Assembly (NCBI GenBank): GCA_031277235.1 | Contig: JAITMT010000297.1 | Span: forward strand, 1 to 8,624 | Source: Tannerella sp. | Lineage (GTDB): Bacteria > Bacteroidota > Bacteroidia > Bacteroidales > Tannerellaceae | Reading direction: 5' to 3' | DNA: 8,624 nt | Shown: piece after piece, positions 1 to 6,270 of the stretch | How positions within the stretch are numbered: position 1 is the first letter of the stretch | How the letters are laid out: each line of letters starts with the position of its first letter | Position numbers and translations under genes: made by a program | Notes under the pieces: model-generated | The model's database searches: none | Seen by the model: only the letters and a program-made list of their open reading frames with translations | Told to the model about the DNA's origin: nothing

Positions 1-1553
1 CGTCTCTCAAAATCCTGATAATCTTTGTTTTCAAGCATTGTCCAGGCAATTTCGCTCGTAGCCAAAATTCTCGGATAGAGGCGGTATTCCATAATGTCGG
101 TCGTGTAGAGATATTCCGACCACATATTCGACTGTACGCCGGTGATATAGTGAGATTTACCCGTCTGCGCCAGCGTGTCGGGCACGGGATTGTAAGCATA
201 CACCCTCGAAAGCGGGTCGTAGCCGCCGATTGCGACAGGTCCCAGTTTGAAATCTCCCTGAAACTGATCAATATACATTCCGCCGGAACTCGGCGTCATA
301 ATCACGTCGTGATCAAGATTGGCAGCCGCGATACCGCCCTGCTCGCCGCGCCAGGACATCACCGTAGCCGACGGCGCAAGTCCGCCTTCCAGAATCTCGT
401 CCCAGCCGATAATTTTCTTTCCGTAACCTTCGAGTATTTTTTCCACTCTTTTTATCACGTAACTCTGCAATTCGTGCTCGTCTTTAAGACCTTCATCTTT
501 AATACGTTTCTGACACAACGGACATTTCTCCCAAAATATTTTCGGACATTCGTCGCCTCCGATGTGGAAATATTTGCCCGGAAACAGCGGCGCCACTTCC
601 GCAAAAATATCTTCCAGAAAACTGAATGTACTGTCCTTGCCCGGACACAGCACAATGTCTTCCACGCCCCAAATGATGCGCGGACTGACGCTATCGCCCG
701 TGCACGAAAGCCACGGATAGGCGGCAATCGCAGCCAGTTCGTGCCCCGGCACTTCCACTTCGGGAATAATCGTAATAAAACGCTCCGCAGCATACGCCAC
801 GATGTCCTTGATTTGCTCCTGCGTGTAAAATCCGCCGTAATTTTTGCCGTCGTCTTCGATTCGCCGGGCGCCGATTTCCGTCAGTTTCGGATATTTTTTG
901 ATCTCGATTCGCCAGCCCTGATCGTCGGTCAAATGCCAGTGTAAACGATTGATTTTGAACAGGGAAAGCACATCAATCTGCTTTTTCATATTTTCGACGG
1001 GAATGAAATGCCGGCAAGGATCCAACATCACGCCGCGATAGCCAAAGCGCGGCTCGTCCTTCACCGAGACGCTTTGAGCCTTCCACGCTATATTACGCAC
1101 TATTTCAGGACTTTCTATCTCGGCGGGCAACAGTTGCATGAACGATTGCATACCGTAGAACAGTCCCTGAGGCGTTTTTGCCGTAACGGTAACATTTTCA
1201 GGCGTTACGTCCAGCGTGTAGCCTTCGTCATTCATTTCCGACGAAGCATCAATTATCAGATTGATAGCGTTTTTCGCTGTTTCCTGTTCGCTCACAGCGG
1301 CGGAAAAACCTGTCGCAGCGTTGATTTTATCGGCAAAAAAACCGGCAATTTTCCGGGATTCAGGCGTTACAGCGACGAAAACCGTTTTATCGTTCAACGT
1401 AAATTCTCCTTCGCCAAGCGTCAAACTTTGCGGTTTGGGAATGATGTTAATTCCCTGATTGTAAGACTTTATTTCGCCCTTTTGCTGCGATTGATTGCAG
1501 CCGGTAACGACCAGCAACATGGAAATAACGGTTAATATAATATTTCTTTTCAT
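1..1553 (-). CDS. GH20 beta-N-acetylhexosaminidase, lipoprotein (C-terminus cut by window edge)
   Basis: This is an exo-acting beta-N-acetylhexosaminidase that removes terminal GlcNAc or GalNAc from glycans or chito-oligosaccharides by substrate-assisted catalysis. About 517 codons lie in the window and the frame runs off the left edge without a stop. The N-terminus is a lipoprotein signal with lipobox V16-T17-G18-C19, so the enzyme should be anchored in the inner or outer membrane facing the periplasm or the surface. A GH20b-type N-domain spans about 35-165 (INIIPKPQSL and EGYTLDV strands, then QGLFYGMQSFMQLL). The TIM barrel starts near 170 (FGYRGVMLDPCRHF, then INRLHWHLTDDQGWR). The catalytic motif HIGGDE is H330-E335 (bases 549-566), with D334-E335 the expected catalytic pair. 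QSNMWSEY with W478 and E480 is the usual late substrate-pocket motif. The start at 1553 is fixed by the signal peptide. It follows glyA by 35 bases with no separate promoter that I can see. GH20 assignment is secure; the natural substrate is not. Confidence 0.95.
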   Translation of the reverse strand, partial: MKRNIILTVISMLLVVTGCNQSQQKGEIKSYNQGINIIPKPQSLTLGEGEFTLNDKTVFVAVTPESRKIAGFFADKINAATGFSAAVSEQETAKNAINLIIDASSEMNDEGYTLDVTPENVTVTAKTPQGLFYGMQSFMQLLPAEIESPEIVRNIAWKAQSVSVKDEPRFGYRGVMLDPCRHFIPVENMKKQIDVLSLFKINRLHWHLTDDQGWRIEIKKYPKLTEIGARRIEDDGKNYGGFYTQEQIKDIVAYAAERFITIIPEVEVPGHELAAIAAYPWLSCTGDSVSPRIIWGVEDIVLCPGKDSTFSFLEDIFAEVAPLFPGKYFHIGGDECPKIFWEKCPLCQKRIKDEGLKDEHELQSYVIKRVEKILEGYGKKIIGWDEILEGGLAPSATVMSWRGEQGGIAAANLDHDVIMTPSSGGMYIDQFQGDFKLGPVAIGGYDPLSRVYAYNPVPDTLAQTGKSHYITGVQSNMWSEYLYTTDIMEYRLYPRILATSEIAWTMLENKDYQDFER

Positions 1554-1588
1554 TCTTTTAAATATCTAATTTTCAATAATTTAACATT

Positions 1589-2869
1589 TTACCAGGCAAA
1601 CAGCGGATAATTTTTCATGATTGCATTGACTTTTTCGCGAACAGCGACGATAGTTGCCTCAGAATCAGGCGCTGACAAAACACGGTCTATCAATTCCACA
1701 ATCTCGCCCATCAACGGCTCTTTCGCGCCGCGCGTCGTGATGGCGGGCGTTCCGATGCGAATTCCCGACGTCTGAAACGGCGAACGGCTGTCAAACGGCA
1801 CCATATTTTTATTGACGGTAATATCTGCCTTAACCAGCAAATTTTCAGCCACTTTACCGGTCAGTTCGGGGAATTTGGTACGCAAATCTATCAACATGCT
1901 GTGATTGTCCGTACCGCCCGAAATAATCTTGTAACCTTTTGACAGAAAAGCGTTTGCCATAGCCTCCGCATTTTTCTTTACCTGCGCTTGATAATCCTTG
2001 TATTCGGGCTGCAAGGCTTCTTCAAAAGCCACCGCTTTTGCCGCAATGACGTGTTCGAGCGGACCGCCCTGAATACCCGGAAACACCGCGGAATCAAGCA
2101 ATTGAGACATCATTTTGATTTCGCCTTTAGGCATCGTTTTGCCCCACGGATTTTCAAAATCCTTGCCGAGCAGAATCACGCCGCCACGCGGACCGCGAAG
2201 CGTTTTGTGCGTGGTGGAAGTAACGATATGCGCGTATTGAAGCGGGTTATCCAGCAGTCCCGCTGCAATCAGTCCCGCCGGATGCGCCATGTCTATCATC
2301 AAAATCGCACCGATCCTATCGGCTATTTCTCTCATTCTTTGATAGTTCCACTCGCGGGAATATGCCGATGCGCCGCCTACAATCACTTTCGGTTTGTCCC
2401 GCAAAGCGACTTCTTCCATCTGGTCGTAATCCACGCGCCCCGTCTCCTCTTTCACATTGTATTCCGTTGCGTGATAGAGGATTCCGGAACTGTTTACGGG
2501 CGATCCGTGCGAAAGATGTCCGCCGTGCGAAAGGTTCAGTCCCAAAAACGTATCGCCGGGATTCATAACCGCCAGAAATACAGCGGCATTAGCCTGCGCT
2601 CCGCTGTGAGGCTGCACGTTCACCCATTCGGCGTTGAAAAGTTTTTTAAGTCGCTCAATGGCAAGCGTTTCGCTCTCGTCCACCACTTCGCAGCCGCCGT
2701 AATAACGTTTGCCCGGATAGCCTTCGGCGTATTTATTCGTCAAGCAACTGCCCATTGCCTGCATAACCTGCTCACTCACAAAGTTTTCGGAAGCAATCAA
2801 CTCAATTCCTTTCAGCTGACGCTGATGTTCCCGCTCGATAATCTCGAAAATAGCGCTGTCTTTCTTCAT
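1589..2869 (-). CDS. glyA: Serine hydroxymethyltransferase
   Basis: This cytoplasmic PLP enzyme interconverts serine plus tetrahydrofolate with glycine plus 5,10-methylenetetrahydrofolate, feeding one-carbon metabolism. At 426 residues it is full length for bacterial SHMT. Signatures visible in order are LIASENF (24-30), YAEGYPGKRYYGGCE (47-61), the HSGAQAN loop (88-94), the cofactor aspartate in MIDMAHPAG (D193) and the PLP-binding lysine in TSTTHKTLRGPRGG (K222, bases 2204-2206). A late FQTSGIRIGTPAITTRG segment contains the conserved SGIRIGTPA region. The wording MAHPAGLIAAG is a Bacteroidetes-like variant of the more usual MAHIAGLVAAG. There is no signal peptide, unlike every other gene in the window. 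The start at 2869 gives the conserved N-terminus and lies about 20 bases after a TAnnTTTG -7 box, so glyA probably has its own promoter rather than depending on the upstream carbohydrate genes. No frameshift or missing key residue is seen. Confidence 0.98.
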   Translation of the reverse strand: MKKDSAIFEIIEREHQRQLKGIELIASENFVSEQVMQAMGSCLTNKYAEGYPGKRYYGGCEVVDESETLAIERLKKLFNAEWVNVQPHSGAQANAAVFLAVMNPGDTFLGLNLSHGGHLSHGSPVNSSGILYHATEYNVKEETGRVDYDQMEEVALRDKPKVIVGGASAYSREWNYQRMREIADRIGAILMIDMAHPAGLIAAGLLDNPLQYAHIVTSTTHKTLRGPRGGVILLGKDFENPWGKTMPKGEIKMMSQLLDSAVFPGIQGGPLEHVIAAKAVAFEEALQPEYKDYQAQVKKNAEAMANAFLSKGYKIISGGTDNHSMLIDLRTKFPELTGKVAENLLVKADITVNKNMVPFDSRSPFQTSGIRIGTPAITTRGAKEPLMGEIVELIDRVLSAPDSEATIVAVREKVNAIMKNYPLFAW

Positions 2870-2889
2870 ATATTTTTCTATTTTTGGTG

Positions 2890-2897
2890 CAAAAATA
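2890..2897 (-). promoter_or_regulatory. Probable -7 box of the glyA promoter
   Basis: On the minus strand TATTTTTG matches TAnnTTTG and ends 20 bases before the glyA ATG at 2869, the same geometry as the promoter at 6167-6198. No exact TTTG or TTG stands at the expected -33 distance; an A/T-rich GTTTATAAT region occupies it. The ATG contexts of glyA and of the 6145 gene are also alike (AATATATGAA) and neither has a Shine-Dalgarno sequence. Confidence 0.5.
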
Positions 2898-2911
2898 CTA
2901 CCTTTCTCCCG

Positions 2912-2960
2912 ATTATAAACTATAATTTGAGAAAAAACTTGCTTTCAGGAACTATAATTT
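2912..2960. repeat. Direct repeats and small palindrome upstream of glyA
   Basis: The 11-base word AACTATAATTT occurs at 2918-2928 and again at 2950-2960, 32 bases (about three helical turns) apart. The first copy overlaps an inverted repeat, ATTATA-N3-TATAAT, at 2912-2926, which sits where the -33 element of glyA should be. This could be an operator or simply A/T-rich intergenic sequence. Confidence 0.3.
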
Positions 2961-2993
2961 CCCGAATTTTTATCATTTAGCCGTACCGGGAAA
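2958..2993 (-). terminator. Weak hairpin after the epimerase gene
   Basis: TTTCCCG (2958-2964) and CGGGAAA (2987-2993) form a perfect 7-bp stem with a 22-base loop, 29 bases past the epimerase stop. On the minus strand it is followed by only TTATAG, so it lacks a proper T-run. It might end or stabilise the upstream message, but it is a poor intrinsic terminator. Confidence 0.25.
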
Positions 2994-2999
2994 CATCGC

Positions 3000-3023
3000 A
3001 AAATACATCAAAAAGTGTATTTT
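3000..3023 (-). terminator. AT-rich stem-loop overlapping the epimerase stop codon
   Basis: AAAATACA and TGTATTTT form a perfect 8-bp stem with an 8-base loop, beginning within the stop codon of the epimerase gene. It has only one G-C pair and no T-run beyond the stem, so it is more likely a 3'-end processing or stability element, or chance, than a strong terminator. Confidence 0.25.
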
Positions 3024-4252
3024 CATTCCACCCGCACCATCACCTCAAATCCCATGCGGCTGTTGTGATAGGGGCAACGCCACTGGTCGGCTTTCACGCG
3101 CTTTTTTTGCGGAGCGCCGTCGGGATAGACATTGCTGTACCATTCACCGTACTCACGGTCAATCATATAAGTCTTTATCCACTCCCATGAGCGTACCGCC
3201 GCATCCAGGAATTTCGGGTCGCCGCTGATTTGCCAGGCGTTGAGAAATCCCGTTACCGCTTCGGTTTGGGGCCACCATTCGCGATTGTCATTCAAATGGT
3301 TGCCCGTTTTTTCGTACATCATGCCTCCGCTTTGGTCTATGCCTTGCGCCAACTGTACGGCAGCCACGTTTACGGCAATCCGACGGGTATCTTCCAGTAT
3401 TTTTTCATCGCCCAGGACTTCGGCGGCTTCCACCAGCAACCACGAAAATTCAATATCATGACCGTAGGAATCAATATCTTTCTGATTTTTCCAGTCCATC
3501 GTCAGGTAAAGTTGTTCGTGCCAGGTCGTTTGGTTCAGCACCTTGTGCGACATGACGTCAATTTCTTCCCGCAAATGCTGCTTCAGACCGTCGTCCTTCC
3601 AAACCCTGTACAGATTTGTGAGGGCTTCCAGGGCGTGGAGGTTGGTATTCATGGTTTTGGGAGATTCCATCTCCATCATTTTCCAGTCGCGCGTAAAAGA
3701 TTCGATAAATCCCCCGTTCACCGAATCCCAGGCGTGCTCAATCAAATTTCGATAGACGGCGACGGCTGCGTCCAGACTTTCCCTGTTTCCCGTAGCGCGG
3801 TAATGTTCCGAAAGCCCGTAGATGGCAAAAACGTTCTGATAAGTGTCCTTGTGCGCGTCGCGCGGCGTACCGTCGGCGTTCAGGATATAGAATGAGCCAC
3901 CGTATTCCGGGTCAATGAAATGGTCGAGGAAATAACGCTGCGCCCTGTCCGCCAGCGCCAGATAGCGTCCGTCTTTCAACAGGCGATATGCTGCGGAAAA
4001 TGTCCACACCAAGCGGGCGTTCAGGATACCTCCCTTCGGCGCATTCTCCTTGGGCGTACCGTCGAAATTCAACGTCCCGTAAAAACCGCCGGAAGGATCG
4101 GGCGACCGACTTGCCCAAAAAGGCAAAATATTGTCCGTCAGGTCTTGAACGATTTCCCGCTTGAGTTGTTCCATCGCCTTATCTTCCTGAGATATTGCCG
4201 GTTGCAACGCAACAAACCACAGACAGGCAATTGCAATCAATAAATTTTTCAT
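3023..4252 (-). CDS. Exported AGE-superfamily epimerase, cellobiose/mannobiose 2-epimerase type
   Basis: A 409-residue (alpha/alpha)6-barrel protein of the N-acylglucosamine 2-epimerase superfamily, closest in motifs to cellobiose 2-epimerases. These invert C2 of the reducing-end sugar in beta-1,4 disaccharides (cellobiose to glucosyl-mannose, or mannobiose to mannosyl-glucose). Active-site candidates are all present: R80 in LNARLVWTFS, N202 and H206 in MNTNLH, H265 and E268 in SYGHDIEFSW, the W326-W327 pair in REWWPQTEA, and W391 and H396 in WRCPYHN. From memory, the Rhodothermus marinus enzyme uses R66, N196, H200, H259, E262, W385 and H390; spacing from N196 to H390 matches this protein exactly. 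Residue 204 is Asn where I expect a non-catalytic His. Residues 1-21 form a Sec signal peptide (hydrophobic core L4-V14, probable cleavage AIS/Q), implying a periplasmic location, odd for this family. It starts 9 bases after the upstream gene's stop, so the two are probably cotranscribed. Whether the substrate is glucan- or mannan-derived cannot be decided here. Confidence 0.9.
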   Translation of the reverse strand: MKNLLIAIACLWFVALQPAISQEDKAMEQLKREIVQDLTDNILPFWASRSPDPSGGFYGTLNFDGTPKENAPKGGILNARLVWTFSAAYRLLKDGRYLALADRAQRYFLDHFIDPEYGGSFYILNADGTPRDAHKDTYQNVFAIYGLSEHYRATGNRESLDAAVAVYRNLIEHAWDSVNGGFIESFTRDWKMMEMESPKTMNTNLHALEALTNLYRVWKDDGLKQHLREEIDVMSHKVLNQTTWHEQLYLTMDWKNQKDIDSYGHDIEFSWLLVEAAEVLGDEKILEDTRRIAVNVAAVQLAQGIDQSGGMMYEKTGNHLNDNREWWPQTEAVTGFLNAWQISGDPKFLDAAVRSWEWIKTYMIDREYGEWYSNVYPDGAPQKKRVKADQWRCPYHNSRMGFEVMVRVE

Positions 4253-4261
4253 GCGTTTTAA

Positions 4262-6145
4262 TTATCGCGTAAACACTCTGAAAGAATGGGGTGGGAGCGT
4301 AACGCTGAAAACATTGTTCTTGTCATCCGCTCTGAAACGGGAACCGAACGGGCGCGCGGTATTGTCTGCCGGCGCTTTTTCGATAACGGCTCCGCTCTGC
4401 AAATCGGTTATTTTATCAATACCTTCCTTAGTGTTGATTTTAATGGTAACCGGCTCATCAAGAAAGGATTCCACAATAAATGTTCCGTTGTCGTAAAGAA
4501 AAAGACCGACTTTTGCCGGAGCGTCAATCCGCATGTCCAAATCCTTGCTCAGCGTCTGACGGAAAGCATTGAGGATGCCCACGGGCAAATCATAGAGATT
4601 GCCGAAGTCTTCGGGAACGGTCATCACGTAGAGATTTCCCTTGGAATAAGGTGCGCGAAGCAGCATCGGATACCCGCTGACGCCTTTGGAGAGGGGGCGT
4701 CCGGCGCTGACAACTTCCCACGAATCGTTCGTCTGGTAGAGTACTTGCGTAATTAACAGGTCTTTGTCCGCCTTTCCCGCCATGCCGAAATCATTGACCA
4801 ACGCGAGTTTGTCGGCGCGAAGTTCGGCTATGTCGGCGATTTTTTCGGGAATCGCCTTGAGCAAGCCGCTGGTAATGACAATATCGTTGCCTTTAACGAG
4901 TTGCCCTTTGATTTTCGCAATTATATCGTCGTCATATTTAGCCTGTTCCGTGAGCAAAACCACTTTCTGGTCGGTAGGAAATTCCGAAGACATGTCCATC
5001 GGCAAACCTATCATACCCAGATAGTTTTGCAGAAAATCGTCGCCGAGCGAGTGGAAAGGCTTGTACGATTTGATTCCCACGGGTTTGCCCAATTCGGGAA
5101 TAAAAGCGTCAATTTTTTCCAGCGTATATCCCGCCACCCGCGCAATCGTGGTGGGAGTAACCGTTTGTCCGTTCAGATTCACGGGTTTCATCATTTCGTC
5201 GTAGTCGAAACTTGTGCCCTGTCCCTGCCAGGGAGTACGGTGAAACTGGGGATTCAGGCGTACGCCAATCAGTTGATTGTAAGCAAACAGCGCGATTTCG
5301 GGCGCTTTGGCAAAAAATGTCAGCCAAAGTTGTTCGGCATAGCGATCCATGCCCAGATTCGAGCCGCCGCTATCCACCCATCCGCCGAAATTATGACCGG
5401 GACGCAAGTTCTCGAAATAGCGGATAATATTGTAACTCAAATAGTTCTGGAGATGCTGGGCGCTTGCCGGATCGCGGGTTTCGGTGCCGGTCCATACGCC
5501 GTCGAAAAGTTGAGGTCCCGTGGCAAGATTGAAACCCAGTCCCTGGAAATGATCATACCAGTTGGGATATTTGATGATTATTTTTACTTTCGGATTCACT
5601 TTTTTGGACGGATTAATCACCAAATTTACAGCCGCTTCCGTCATCAGTTCCGTGCGGTATTGCGTCCAACTTTTATTGCCTTTCGCTTCGATTTCGACGT
5701 CCGATTTGCAACTTGTAAAAAAGAAGTCGTCGAGGATGAAATCGTCGAAATGTTTAGCCGTGTGTTCGGCAATTTCCTGCACCTTTTTCCGGTGTTCCGG
5801 GTCTGAATAGCAGAACGTTTCGAAACTGTTGGATTCATTGATGGTGTAGGTGATGCCTCCGCCGACCTCAATCCCCCTGTCGCGGAAGAATTTTTTTGCC
5901 TGTTCGAGGGTTTCGTCGGAAACAATCAGCAGGTCGCGATGCGTTTCCAGATAGATTTTATCCACTTTCAACTGGCTTGAAATAATATTCCAGGTTGAAT
6001 CCAGCCAGTGCAGATCCTTCATTTTTTCCACTTCATAAGCGCGGGTGTAAACCGACACCTTGAAGCCGTTGTAATTGCCTGCAAATGCAGCCGTGCCCAT
6101 CATCAACGCCATTAAGACGGAGCAGATTTTGTGTTTTTCTTTCAT
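4262..6145 (-). CDS. Exported putative TIM-barrel glycosidase of unrecognised family
   Basis: I do not recognise this family. The 627-residue product has a clear Sec signal peptide (core I7-A20, cleavage AFA/G after residue 22). About 24-340 reads as a (beta/alpha)8 barrel, with strand-like segments at 29-35, 63-68, 93-99, 135-141, 186-193, 215-222, 253-258 and 283-289. Acidic residues sit at strand ends: E68 (YLETHRD), D139-D140 (ILDDFFF, bases 5726-5731), E222 (WTGTETRD, bases 5480-5482) and D258 (GGWVDSG). About 360-445 (QNYLGMIGLPMDMSSEFP, then VVLLTE and NDIVITSG) resembles the GATase-like trimerisation domain of GH42-type enzymes. The last 90 residues look like a beta-sandwich. That three-part layout suggests a glycoside hydrolase acting in the periplasm, but this is inference from fold-like patterns. 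An in-frame ATG at 6190 is rejected as the start because it lies upstream of the promoter and would bury the signal peptide. The epimerase gene follows 9 bases after its stop. Confidence 0.85.
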   Translation of the reverse strand: MKEKHKICSVLMALMMGTAAFAGNYNGFKVSVYTRAYEVEKMKDLHWLDSTWNIISSQLKVDKIYLETHRDLLIVSDETLEQAKKFFRDRGIEVGGGITYTINESNSFETFCYSDPEHRKKVQEIAEHTAKHFDDFILDDFFFTSCKSDVEIEAKGNKSWTQYRTELMTEAAVNLVINPSKKVNPKVKIIIKYPNWYDHFQGLGFNLATGPQLFDGVWTGTETRDPASAQHLQNYLSYNIIRYFENLRPGHNFGGWVDSGGSNLGMDRYAEQLWLTFFAKAPEIALFAYNQLIGVRLNPQFHRTPWQGQGTSFDYDEMMKPVNLNGQTVTPTTIARVAGYTLEKIDAFIPELGKPVGIKSYKPFHSLGDDFLQNYLGMIGLPMDMSSEFPTDQKVVLLTEQAKYDDDIIAKIKGQLVKGNDIVITSGLLKAIPEKIADIAELRADKLALVNDFGMAGKADKDLLITQVLYQTNDSWEVVSAGRPLSKGVSGYPMLLRAPYSKGNLYVMTVPEDFGNLYDLPVGILNAFRQTLSKDLDMRIDAPAKVGLFLYDNGTFIVESFLDEPVTIKINTKEGIDKITDLQSGAVIEKAPADNTARPFGSRFRADDKNNVFSVTLPPHSFRVFTR

Positions 6146-6166
6146 ATATTCTTGTTTTTGAAGCGG

Positions 6167-6198
6167 CAAAGGTAAGAAATTTAATTTCAATTAACAAA
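6167..6198 (-). promoter_or_regulatory. Bacteroidetes-type promoter upstream of the putative glycosidase/epimerase pair
   Basis: Read on the minus strand, TTTG (6195-6198) is followed after 20 bases by TACCTTTG (6167-6174). This matches the Bacteroidetes -33/-7 consensus (TTTG, about 19-21 bases, TAnnTTTG). The -7 box ends 21 bases before the ATG at 6145, giving a leader of roughly 15 bases and supporting that start over the ATG at 6190. The spacer between the boxes is almost filled by an inverted repeat, described separately. The promoter means genes 6145-4262 and 4252-3023 can be transcribed independently of the upstream GH9 gene. Confidence 0.65.
6181..6194. promoter_or_regulatory. Inverted repeat between the -33 and -7 boxes, possible operator
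   Basis: TTAATT and AATTAA are perfect 6-base arms separated by 2 bases, lying inside the 20-base spacer of the promoter at 6167-6198. The position is where a repressor would block the polymerase. The sequence is all A/T in its arms, so chance occurrence in an AT-rich gap is quite possible. No regulator gene is in the window. Confidence 0.3.
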
Positions 6199-6236
6199 CA
6201 ACCGTAGCGATCTTTTTGTTGAAACACTTATACAAT

Positions 6237-6249
6237 GATAGAATCTATC
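6237..6249. repeat. 13-base palindrome in the gap between the GH9 gene and the putative glycosidase gene
   Basis: GATAGAATCTATC is a perfect palindrome around a single central base. It lies 21 bases after the GH9 stop and about 40 bases upstream of the -33 box of the next promoter. It could be a binding site for a dimeric regulator. As a hairpin it would have only a 5-bp stem and no following T-run, so it is unlikely to be a terminator. Confidence 0.3.
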
Positions 6250-6270
6250 TTTTCAAGTAAATCGTCCTTC

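Noticed and set aside
150..944. 264-codon open frame on the plus strand
   Set aside because: It is antisense to the GH20 barrel, including the HIGGDE catalytic motif, and has the Arg/His/Phe-rich composition of an antisense frame.
1988..2980. 330-codon open frame on the plus strand opposite glyA
   Set aside because: It lies antisense to an unmistakable full-length glyA, its translation is rich in His, Arg and Phe without any recognisable domain, and it runs into the glyA promoter gap. It is a shadow of glyA codon usage.
3230..3895. 221-codon open frame on the plus strand
   Set aside because: It is antisense to the epimerase, where the active-site motifs confirm the minus-strand reading.
4223..4225. 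Cys10 of the epimerase as a lipobox cysteine
   Set aside because: It would leave a signal of only nine residues. The hydrophobic core continues past it to an AIS/Q signal peptidase I site, so a soluble periplasmic protein is more likely.
4901..5806. 301-codon open frame on the plus strand
   Set aside because: It is antisense to the putative exported glycosidase, whose signal peptide, promoter and barrel pattern support the minus strand. The plus-strand translation shows no domain or signal.
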